Assembly: GCA_900317555.1 (NCBI GenBank)
Contig: ONHF01000004.1
Span: forward strand, 79,390 to 143,389
From: an uncultured Lachnospiraceae bacterium
GTDB taxonomy: Bacteria; Bacillota; Clostridia; Lachnospirales; Lachnospiraceae
Length of the DNA: 64,000 nucleotides
Reading direction: 5' to 3'
Position 1 is the first letter of the stretch. Each line of letters starts with the position of its first letter. Below are positions 18,470-25,560 of the stretch, piece by piece. The translations under genes were made by a program, and so were the position numbers. A model generated the notes under the pieces. That model saw only the letters and a list, made by a program, of their open reading frames with translations, had not been told where the DNA came from and did not search any database.

Positions 18470-18625
18470 TCATGAATTTCTGGTAAGTTTTTCCCCGGCC
18501 TCTTCCCTGAGGATTTCCCTCCCGTATTTCCCGATCATCTGCAGGACGAAGTCGGCGCAGCGTCTCTTCGCGATTTCCGCCTCTCTGTCCTCTTTCCGGT
18601 CCGGCCGGTCTTCCTGAATGCTCAT
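18470..18625 (-). CDS. Small charged protein (51 aa), unknown
   Basis: Starts MSIQEDRPDR and ends EKLTRNS; strongly charged, with one Cys and a predicted helix (ADFVLQMIGKYGREIL). GGGAGG is placed just upstream of the ATG and a terminator follows, so this is a real short gene. It is preceded by the bipartite motif at 18668-18695 that also heads three early genes. Its position next to the recombinases would suit a directionality factor or recombinase accessory protein, but nothing in the sequence proves this. Confidence 0.65.
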   Translation of the reverse strand: MSIQEDRPDRKEDREAEIAKRRCADFVLQMIGKYGREILREEAGEKLTRNS

Positions 18626-18667
18626 GCCCCTGCCTCCCTGAGTGGATGAATTCTTCCTTCATCTCTT

Positions 18668-18695
18668 CAAGGACAGCAGGGGCATGCTTCACAAC
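18668..18695 (-). promoter_or_regulatory. Bipartite prophage motif, copy A
   Basis: On the minus strand: GTTGTGA, 13 nt, TGTCCTTG, followed by AAG. It is preceded 7-8 nt upstream by an AT-rich ATATTATTC tract. It ends 42 nt before the start of the 51-aa ORF. The same two half-motifs with the same 13-nt gap occur at 49439, 55273 and 55697. Confidence 0.75.
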
Positions 18696-18713
18696 TGAAT
18701 CAGAATAATATTT

Positions 18714-19004
18714 TCACATGGCATCTCTCAGCATCGCCGCCATCATCTTTCTCTGCTTCGCGCTCATCCGGCCGACCTCTTCCCTGCAGGCCTTCTTCTC
18801 CGGGTCCTCCGGTATGTCCGCCGGATTGATCCGCGAGATGGTGAGCCGCCCGTCCTCGGTCCGAACATCGACCCTGTCTCCCGGCCGGTAGCCGAGTTCG
18901 TTCAGCCACACGCCCTCCAGGATGATGCAGAGTGCCTCGTTCAGGCTTGCGTAACGCTGACGGGATGCGTGGACGGTGAGCATTCTTCTTTCCTTTTTCT
19001 TCAT
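18714..19004 (-). CDS. SymE-like toxin / AbrB-fold protein
   Basis: A 96-aa protein. Residues about 8-60 (LTVHASRQRYASLNEALCIILEGVWLNELGYRPGDRVDVRTEDGRLTI region) match the SymE/SpoVT-AbrB-like swapped-hairpin pattern W.NELGF.PGD.V.V. SymE-family proteins are toxins of type I toxin-antitoxin pairs, where translation is blocked by an antisense RNA. A basic, Met-rich tail follows. It lies between the prophage cargo gene and the recombinases. No antisense RNA gene can be pointed to, so toxin activity is an inference. The 230 nt upstream hold no other gene. Confidence 0.7.
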   Translation of the reverse strand: MKKKERRMLTVHASRQRYASLNEALCIILEGVWLNELGYRPGDRVDVRTEDGRLTISRINPADIPEDPEKKACREEVGRMSAKQRKMMAAMLRDAM

Positions 19005-19231
19005 GTGCGTTTCCTCCTGATGAATGATATGGAATGAGTCCTTGTACCGGAATGGTAGGGACGGCGGAGTGCCCCGCCGGCAGAAGGAGGAGCGATGGGT
19101 GCCGCGGATCTGCGGCGGACTCCCCCTGTTCCATCATCCTAGCAGGAAATCGGATTCGGCACAGCCCGTTTTTTCATGGAGGAAGTGAAAATCGTGAATC
19201 TGCACAGCCGGGTTGATCTTTTTCTGGCAAT

Positions 19232-19273
19232 AAAGAAAAGACCCCCGCCCTCCCTTCCGGGAGAGCAGGGGTC
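19232..19273 (-). terminator. Terminator of the 827-aa secreted protein gene
   Basis: A long GC-rich stem on the minus strand (GACCCCTGCTCTCCC with GGGAGGGCGGGGGTC, one mismatch zone) with a 4-nt loop is followed by TTTTCTTTA. It sits about 80 nt after the stop codon. Confidence 0.85.
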
Positions 19274-19351
19274 CAGCCCATATGCTATGAGACTTATTTC
19301 AGGCCGCGGGACGAACCATAGTCCTTCAGCCTTGTTATGTCACATTGTTGC

Positions 19352-21835
19352 TTAATCTACAGAGTAGAAGGAAATCTCCTCATACTTCCAGCCAGGCCAT
19401 GTCTTTACGACAGAGTTCTCATGAGCGCTGCCGGTGTAGAGGTGGTCACCGTTCGTCTCGTTCAGCAGACGGTATACAGGAATGGTTCCGGTGGAAGCTG
19501 CGTGGAACTTAACGCCCTCGCCGGTGAATCCTGCCCACTTGCTTACAGTGTCATACTCATGCTTGCTGGTCGTGTAAACATGACGGCCGTTGGTGTTGTT
19601 GACAATACGGTATACAGCAACGCCTGTGGTTGCATCCTTGCCAAGAACCTTGATGTTGGAAGTCTCTTCCGTGAAGCCCTGTGCCTTGATGCTTGCGATC
19701 TCTACAGTATCGTTCGTGTAGAAGTGCTCGCCGGTCGAAGGGTTGACGAAACGACGAAGGGTCGTAGGCACGCTGGAGCCGACACCGACAATGACGTCTA
19801 CAGAGGACACCTGCTTTACGCCAAAGCCGTTCGTGGTGTAGTTGACCTTCTTGGTGATGGCAATATTGTCAGCACCCTGGAAATCGATGTTCGTAGCAGT
19901 TGAGTCGATATTTTCAACACTTCCTGCTCCGCCATTCTTGGCAGCTACACCAGGAAGGGTTACGCCGCCCTGAACGAATGTCAGAGTTGAATTTGCAGTG
20001 AGTGCATCGCCAGTTGTGATCGTAGTATCTTTTGCGACCGCATAAGCGCTGATGATGCCATAGCCAGTAGAAGATCCTGCAGCTACCTGGTTGGAATTAT
20101 CGCCAACGAAATAGAGTACTTCGCCACCAGCGGTTGCATAAGACAGCGGAAGAGTCTTATCCATTGTAGTTACAGACTTTACAGTACCACTTGCAGAACC
20201 CATATCTACGATAAGAATACCATGAGCACCTGCACCGATTTCAGAAGCACCTACCTGCTCAACATTTACGTCATCGCCTTTAATACCATTGCCGACTGAA
20301 CCTGCCGTGCACTTAGGGGATTTCGTAACCTCAACAATTGCTTTGCTCGTTGAGTCGTCAGTACCTGTCAGGATGGAATACTTCTTGTCAGCTGTGAACT
20401 TGGTTACGCTCTGGGCATCCGTGAAGGTAACATCCTTGTTGGTATCATTTACGCAGTCAACATTGACGGTCTTTACATTGAGATTCTGGGTCATCGTATT
20501 GATTTTGGCTTCGTCAACAACGTACTTGTCACCGTTGATGTCAACTTCCAGAGTTTTCCCACCGTTGGTGAAAGTACCTGCATAAGACGTCGTGGATACA
20601 GTGTTGTCGTGATCCCAGCCGACCTTCTTCAGAGCAGATCCGCTCATGAGTGCGCCGGTCGTCCCGGCAATTGCATCGTCACCGACGAAGTACTTGTCGG
20701 TTACTGTCATGTATGTAGCGCTGGTCTTGTCGGTTTTCGTCTCGTGATATACGGAATAGCCGCTCTTCGGAGCTACAGTCAGGCTCTTGCCGTCGTTAGT
20801 GCCGGTTGTGTTGGAAACGCAAACTGCAGTAACGCCGTCACGTACGTCCTTCAGCGCGACTGCACCGCTTACGACCTCAACGTCGGTTGTAGAAGCGTTC
20901 TTGGATCCGTCAGCACCGGCAATCTTAGCGTTGATTGTGTCGTTGCCGACAACGTAAGCTGCGCTAGCCGTCGTGCCGTCAAACTTGAGGGTATAGGCAT
21001 TTTCGAGTTTTGCGATCGCTGTCGAAGAAGCAATCATGGGAGTTTCCATCTTCTTCGAATCGTTGGAACCGCACCAAACTAACGTAGAGGGATCGTTCTT
21101 GAAAACACCGCCGGTGATGGATGCTGCCGTGAGGATATCGTTGTTGTTACCTTTCTCAACGATGTCGCTTTCAGTCATAGCGGTCGTACCGTCGGCTTTC
21201 TTTCCGGCAAGATACGTAGCAGAATCAGTAATCGTTCCTGCAAAGTTACCGCCTGTGACAGTAAATGAAGAAGATGCTACTGTCGTAGGCTTTGCAGAAC
21301 TGCCGGTGCCAGAATGAGCAGCACCGTCAGAGAATGTGATATTCCCGACGACATACCCTCCATTGATTGTCAGGTTTCCGTAATTATCTGTGATAGTTCC
21401 GGTGACCTTGCCGCCGTTCAGCGTGAGACTGGAAATATTCTGTGCAGTCGTGCTGGGAGTAGCAAAGGTAATAGACGCGATTGTACCAATTGTTGTGTCA
21501 CCGTCGCCGGTGGTGTCGCTTGCTTCAATCGTGACCTTGGCTCCTACGGCATCAATGGTGACTGCACCGATTGCGTGCTCACCGATATCGATCGTATAAT
21601 CACCACCCGCTGCGATTTCAAGTGTAGTGGAAGATGTTGTCGCAACGCCCGTCTTGATCGAATATTTACCGCCTTTGTTAAGGGTTACTGTATCGGTTGC
21701 CGTGATGAGGTACTCATTGTCCGCATCAACGCCTACGTTGTTTGCTGCGAAGACGTTCAGGCTTGCGACAGGAGCAAAGGTTACGGCCATGACCGCTGCA
21801 AGAGCGACAGCGCCGAACTTTTTAAGATTTTTCAT
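19352..21835 (-). CDS. Large secreted protein with C-terminal DUF5648-like repeats
   Basis: An 827-aa protein. A Sec signal peptide (MKNLKKFG... with hydrophobic core, cleavage near VFA at residue 30) is followed by ~650 residues rich in Thr, Ser, Gly, Asn and Val. The C-terminal ~139 residues carry three units of the DUF5648 type: RRFVNPSTGEHFYT, YRIVNNTNGRHVYT and YRLLNETNGDHLYT. Such units are common in secreted carbohydrate-active or surface proteins. No LPxTG, transmembrane anchor or cysteine pattern is seen, so it is probably released or bound non-covalently. It has its own terminator and lies in the lysogenic cargo region of the prophage, so it may alter the surface of the lysogen (inference). 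Confidence 0.8.
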   Translation of the reverse strand: MKNLKKFGAVALAAVMAVTFAPVASLNVFAANNVGVDADNEYLITATDTVTLNKGGKYSIKTGVATTSSTTLEIAAGGDYTIDIGEHAIGAVTIDAVGAKVTIEASDTTGDGDTTIGTIASITFATPSTTAQNISSLTLNGGKVTGTITDNYGNLTINGGYVVGNITFSDGAAHSGTGSSAKPTTVASSSFTVTGGNFAGTITDSATYLAGKKADGTTAMTESDIVEKGNNNDILTAASITGGVFKNDPSTLVWCGSNDSKKMETPMIASSTAIAKLENAYTLKFDGTTASAAYVVGNDTINAKIAGADGSKNASTTDVEVVSGAVALKDVRDGVTAVCVSNTTGTNDGKSLTVAPKSGYSVYHETKTDKTSATYMTVTDKYFVGDDAIAGTTGALMSGSALKKVGWDHDNTVSTTSYAGTFTNGGKTLEVDINGDKYVVDEAKINTMTQNLNVKTVNVDCVNDTNKDVTFTDAQSVTKFTADKKYSILTGTDDSTSKAIVEVTKSPKCTAGSVGNGIKGDDVNVEQVGASEIGAGAHGILIVDMGSASGTVKSVTTMDKTLPLSYATAGGEVLYFVGDNSNQVAAGSSTGYGIISAYAVAKDTTITTGDALTANSTLTFVQGGVTLPGVAAKNGGAGSVENIDSTATNIDFQGADNIAITKKVNYTTNGFGVKQVSSVDVIVGVGSSVPTTLRRFVNPSTGEHFYTNDTVEIASIKAQGFTEETSNIKVLGKDATTGVAVYRIVNNTNGRHVYTTSKHEYDTVSKWAGFTGEGVKFHAASTGTIPVYRLLNETNGDHLYTGSAHENSVVKTWPGWKYEEISFYSVD

Positions 21836-21855
21836 CTCTTATTGTCCTTTCATAG

Positions 21856-21921
21856 TCAATAGGTTACTAAAACTTTTTGGTTCTTGTCGTGTGACATTTG
21901 ATATCTCTTTTGTCTCTTCAT
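21856..21921 (-). CDS. Possible 21-aa leader peptide
   Basis: A short ORF, MKRQKRYQMSHDKNQ..., with AAGGAGG three bases upstream of its ATG. It ends 20 nt before the secreted-protein start. The strong ribosome site and the basic, Lys/Gln-rich peptide suggest a translated leader that may regulate the next gene. It could also be chance. Confidence 0.35.
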   Translation of the reverse strand: MKRQKRYQMSHDKNQKVLVTY

Positions 21922-22288
21922 AGCCTCCTTCCTGGGCATGGGAACTGTACGCCGCTGTGTGTTCCGTCCTCCGCTCGTCGGTTTCCCGCCGCTCCTTCCC
22001 GGAGATACGGAGTCCTCGGCGCTCATGCAATTCCCGACCAAAGACCGGCCCGCCGCGGGAACTGAAGATACCCCCGCGGAACTTGTTTTGGCGGCGGTAT
22101 CCGGCACTGACCACAATGGGCATGCGAGCCGGAATCCTTCCGTCTTCTGGGAAGGGACGGCCCGGTCCTTGATCCGGAACTGCTGAATTCTCTCCCTGAG
22201 TGAAATAGATTGGGAAAAGATGAAAAATCAGATTTGAATTCGATGGATAAATATTCAGATGTCGATGTACTCGAAATATATAGGAACT
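21922..22288. other. Non-coding stretch upstream of the secreted-protein gene
   Basis: Frames here overlap in several directions and none has a ribosome site plus a credible protein. It probably contains the promoter of the secreted-protein gene; I cannot fix the boxes. Confidence 0.5.
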
Positions 22289-22372
22289 GCGGTGCCTGTG
22301 AAACATTGTGCCAGGCTCCGCACAAGTAGTCGTAAATTATTCTTTGTTCTTCAGGTGCGGTGCCTGGCTCCG
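22289..22372. repeat. REP-like repeat pair
   Basis: GCGGTGCCTG occurs at 22289-22298 and 22357-22366. GTGCCAGGCTCCG at 22308-22320 and GTGCCTGGCTCCG at 22360-22372 are near-identical. The first unit can fold (GTGCCTG against CAGGC). Sequences of this kind (GTGCCTGGCTCCG with GTTTCA nearby) are familiar as dispersed REP-type palindromes next to IS200-like REP transposases, but no transposase is seen here. Confidence 0.45.
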
Positions 22373-22393
22373 TTTCATAGCCCCGGCTCCGCT

Positions 22394-22828
22394 TCAGTTT
22401 TTTGCTTTCCCGGGCTTCTCCCGGATATATTCCTTCGATGCCCGCAGCACCTTGATCAGGAAGGCAGCCTCCGCCGGGCTCGTGTCGAGAAAGAGGTTCT
22501 GAATCTCCTTCTCTGTCTCATCAGCAGTCATGCGCCCCGCCTTGGGCGGTGTTCCGAAAAGGATCTCGTCCGGGGTGACATGAAGTTCCCGGGCGACGGA
22601 TGTCAGGAGTTCAAGCGAAAACCGCCGGTGTCCTGACTCAACTGCGGACATGTACTGTACGGAAATGCCGGCCTGCTTGGCCAGTTCGTACTGGCGCATG
22701 CCCTTTTCCTTTCGGATTCTGGCTATTCGTTTTCCGGCAGCTTCATAGTCGATGAATTCTCCGGAATTCGGTTGAATTTTCTTCTTGGCTGCGGCTATGA
22801 CTGACCTCCTCCGGCCGTTCGGACGCAT
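22394..22828 (-). CDS. XRE-family transcriptional regulator
   Basis: A 144-aa protein. An N-terminal basic tail leads to a Cro/C1-type helix-turn-helix at about residues 30-88 (KRIARIRKEKGMRQYELAKQAGISVQYMSAVESG). Its C-terminal ~55 residues are acidic/helical. It lies just after the terminator closing the late operon and is transcribed leftward on its own. It may be a prophage repressor or a regulator of the neighbouring cargo genes. GAGG lies near the ATG; an internal start nearer the HTH is possible. Confidence 0.85.
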   Translation of the reverse strand: MRPNGRRRSVIAAAKKKIQPNSGEFIDYEAAGKRIARIRKEKGMRQYELAKQAGISVQYMSAVESGHRRFSLELLTSVARELHVTPDEILFGTPPKAGRMTADETEKEIQNLFLDTSPAEAAFLIKVLRASKEYIREKPGKAKN

Positions 22829-22940
22829 CGCGCCTCATACATTCGCCGGACAAGAACTTTTTATCACACTTAGCCTATAGCTTGTAGCGAGATTGTTCTC
22901 ATGTATGGTTGAGTATTTTCTCATCTTTCTCTGAAGACGT

Positions 22941-23010
22941 AAAAAAGAGGGAAAGACAGGCGCCCCGTCCGTCTGCCGTGCTTTCGCCGCGCAGCCGTCC
23001 GGGGTGCCTG
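22941..23010 (-). terminator. Terminator closing the prophage late operon
   Basis: On the minus strand CAGGCACCCC pairs with GGGGCGCCTG (one G-T pair), enclosing a second stem, then TTTCCCTCTTTTTTAC. It begins 17 nt after the endolysin stop. Confidence 0.85.
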
Positions 23011-23026
23011 CCCTCCCCTCCTGAAT

Positions 23027-23680
23027 TCACTTTCCCTTTCTCATCAGTTCATTTACCCTCTTCTGCACCGCATAGTAGTCGAGTCCGAGTGCTTCCAGCT
23101 TCTTCTTCCTCTCCGCCCCGTTCCCGTACTTCCCTGCGATGACGCCCCGTGCGGCCGCCTCGACGCTCATCTTCTGCACGATGACGGATTCCGCATCATA
23201 CTTCGGCGCAGCGTACCCGCGGATGTATCCCCATCCGACCGGAATGGTCCGGCGCCCGACGGCGTCCCTGTAGTTTCCTTCGATGACGGTGATCTTCCCG
23301 TCCGTCACGGCTTCGACCACACCGATATGGTCGCTCCACCCGTCATTGGGCTGCGAGGCCTTGTCCCAGTTGTAGGCGATGATGTATCCAGGCTTCGGCG
23401 TGGCCCGCCCATCCTCAATCCATATGCCCTTCTTCTGGAAGATGCGGACATGCTCCTCCACCCCGCATTCGGTCCCGATCAGATCCGTCATGCCAGCCTT
23501 GATGGCCGCGGCCGAGACGGTCGCGTCGCACCAGGAGTCCGTGTACTTCACCTTATAGCCCCTGGCGAGCGGCCTGTGGCTGTTGTAGATGTCGATGATC
23601 TGCCGGTACTTCCCGTTTGCTTCGGAAAAACCGATCCATCCCCTCATTATATTGATGAGACTCTGCGCTGTCCGTGCCAT
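23027..23680 (-). CDS. Endolysin: CHAP-type amidase/peptidase with CW_7 domain
   Basis: A 217-aa protein. The N-terminal NlpC/P60-CHAP-type domain (residues ~1-155) shows YTDSWCDATVSAAAIKAG with the catalytic Cys near residue 51, DHIGVVE with the catalytic His near 117 and VIEGN. The C-terminal ~45 residues (AARGVIAGKYGNGAERKKKLEALGLDY..VQKRVNEL) are a Cpl-7/CW_7 cell-wall-binding repeat. It cleaves peptidoglycan cross-links at the end of the lytic cycle. It is the last late gene, 1 nt after the holin stop, and has no signal peptide, as expected with a holin partner. Confidence 0.92.
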   Translation of the reverse strand: MARTAQSLINIMRGWIGFSEANGKYRQIIDIYNSHRPLARGYKVKYTDSWCDATVSAAAIKAGMTDLIGTECGVEEHVRIFQKKGIWIEDGRATPKPGYIIAYNWDKASQPNDGWSDHIGVVEAVTDGKITVIEGNYRDAVGRRTIPVGWGYIRGYAAPKYDAESVIVQKMSVEAAARGVIAGKYGNGAERKKKLEALGLDYYAVQKRVNELMRKGK

Positions 23681-23681
23681 A

Positions 23682-24155
23682 TTATTCTTCGCCTCCCTTT
23701 CCGTCTTTCTTCTCGCCCTTCTCTGCTTCCTCTTCTTTCAGCCGGCTGCTCTCTTTCTCAGCACGGTGATGCAGCTGCTCGAGGACCTGCTTCAGACTGT
23801 CCGGGACCGGCAGTCCCAGGTAGGCGCTGTTCTCGAGGAGAGATAGTCCCTCGTTGGAGATGTAGAAGAAGATGATTGCGGTCCTCAGCACGCCGGGCTC
23901 CCCGAGAACGTTGACGTCGATGACGTTCCCGATCCCGACCATGACGAAGATCAGGACCTTCCGGCAGATGCCCTTGAATCCCACATCCGAGGACAGCTTC
24001 CGGTCCGCAATGGCGCACAGCACCCCGGTGATGTAGTCGCAGATTACGAGAATCAGCAGTGCATAGAACATTTCATCCGCACCTCCCACGAAGTATCCTG
24101 CCCAGCCGCCGATGACGGCAAAGACTGCCTGAATCCCGTTCCAGAAATCCTTCAT
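23682..24155 (-). CDS. Phage holin (toxin-secretion/lysis holin family)
   Basis: A 157-aa membrane protein. Hydrophobic segments at about residues 8-25, 30-50 and 65-85, the conserved LILVICDYITGVLCAI segment and the C-terminal charged Glu/Lys-rich tail fit the Cph1/phi29-type family of Gram-positive phage holins. It forms the membrane lesion that releases the adjacent endolysin. It is followed directly by the endolysin and preceded by tail genes. Confidence 0.92.
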   Translation of the reverse strand: MKDFWNGIQAVFAVIGGWAGYFVGGADEMFYALLILVICDYITGVLCAIADRKLSSDVGFKGICRKVLIFVMVGIGNVIDVNVLGEPGVLRTAIIFFYISNEGLSLLENSAYLGLPVPDSLKQVLEQLHHRAEKESSRLKEEEAEKGEKKDGKGGEE

Positions 24156-24162
24156 AGTACGC

Positions 24163-25560
24163 TCATGCCTCCTGTGTCAGTGTGTATGTGATCTTCATTG
24201 TCTTTTCCGTTGTCTTGATGACCGGCGTCTCCAGGTTGTTGATGGAGGCGAGGTACGGTGTCAGCAGGTAGACCGTCCGGTATTCGCTGCCGTACGCCCC
24301 GCCCCACTGTAACAGCAGGTTCTTGTACTGGAACATGGGCGAGGACGCGTAGTAGAGCCGCGTCGCCCCGCTGACCTTCGTGACCTTGTCGTCCGGCCCG
24401 ATCTGGAAGTCCCAGCCCATGATGATGCCGTTCACGAGGATCATGTAGACCTCTCCGTTCGTGCTGCCGGCCAGCTGCTTCCATGCGGTCGTGAATCCGA
24501 AGGAGATCAGCGTGACGTCGGCGGAGTTGTTGATGTTGATCTTGTAGATGCCCTTCTTGTTGTAGGCGCGGACATAGAGGTACCCGTTCCGCAGCACGGA
24601 ATAGATGTCCCTCTCTGCGAAGGTGGATGTCTCGTCCCGCTTTCCGATCTGCATCAGGTAGGTCTTGGAGAGCGTCCAGGTGCCCTCCTCCACGCTGTAG
24701 TCGGTCTGGCTGATCTTGACCCAGTAGACGGTGGCATTCCCGGAGGAGTTCCCCGCGGAGGAGAATCCGTACCAGTAGCCGTCCTTCCCGTCGAAGAAGT
24801 CCCCGATCACCGCGTCGTAGCTGTCCGTGAACTTGAAGGTGCTGACCGCGACCGACTTCTCCTCAATGATGCTGGTGGTCGACTCGTTCAGCTGCTCGGA
24901 AAGTCCGAGGGTGAATGTCGGGACCCGCAGCTTTCGGATGATGACGGCGGAGTTCTTGAAGGTCAGTTCCGTGAGGATCTCCTTCTCGAAGTCGAAGTCC
25001 ACCGCGTCGTAGAAGGTCTGCTGCCGGGTCTTCGCGATGCCGTCCAGGTTCACGGCCTTCAGCTTCAGGAAGGTCGATGCGGTCCCGGCCGCGCTGCCGA
25101 AGGCGTTCTGCCCGCCCCAGCTTGAGGTCAGGGCGGCCGCGGCGATTGTCCCGTTGCCCTGGGACGGCGTGAACTCCCATACGAACTTATACCCGGTGTC
25201 CGTGGCCTTGCTCTCCGTCTGGTTCAGGCTTCCCCGCATGACGTTCGTCGTCGAGTTGACGTCGTTTCCCCCGTAGGCCACCGGCAGGTTGTCCGCTGCA
25301 GGATAGATGGTCGATGCGTCTTCCGGCAGCGCCTTCGTGAACAGGAGGATCCCGCCGATCAGCTTCGGGCAGATGGGCAGCAGGGTCTTGTACCACTGCA
25401 CCTCGTCGAGCGTGTCGCCTGTCGTGTAGTGGACGCCGAACGGATTGTAGGCGAAAATATCGTTCACCGCCTCCGTGATCATGTTCTCTTCCGTGACCGT
25501 CTCGACCTCCCCGGTGTTCGAGTCCGTGAGTTCGATGGTCATCACGCCCTTCAGTTTCAT
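24163..25560 (-). CDS. Phage tail tip / putative receptor-binding protein
   Basis: A 465-aa protein located between the long tail protein and the holin, the usual place of a baseplate or receptor-binding protein. It is Thr/Ser/Gly-rich with predicted beta structure and no recognisable enzymatic motif. The N-terminus MTIELTDSNTGEVETVTEENMITEAVN is typical of upper-baseplate proteins in Clostridia phages. Its start overlaps the stop of the upstream tail gene (ATGA), indicating coupled translation. Host-range role is an inference from position. Confidence 0.65.
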   Translation of the reverse strand: MKLKGVMTIELTDSNTGEVETVTEENMITEAVNDIFAYNPFGVHYTTGDTLDEVQWYKTLLPICPKLIGGILLFTKALPEDASTIYPAADNLPVAYGGNDVNSTTNVMRGSLNQTESKATDTGYKFVWEFTPSQGNGTIAAAALTSSWGGQNAFGSAAGTASTFLKLKAVNLDGIAKTRQQTFYDAVDFDFEKEILTELTFKNSAVIIRKLRVPTFTLGLSEQLNESTTSIIEEKSVAVSTFKFTDSYDAVIGDFFDGKDGYWYGFSSAGNSSGNATVYWVKISQTDYSVEEGTWTLSKTYLMQIGKRDETSTFAERDIYSVLRNGYLYVRAYNKKGIYKININNSADVTLISFGFTTAWKQLAGSTNGEVYMILVNGIIMGWDFQIGPDDKVTKVSGATRLYYASSPMFQYKNLLLQWGGAYGSEYRTVYLLTPYLASINNLETPVIKTTEKTMKITYTLTQEA

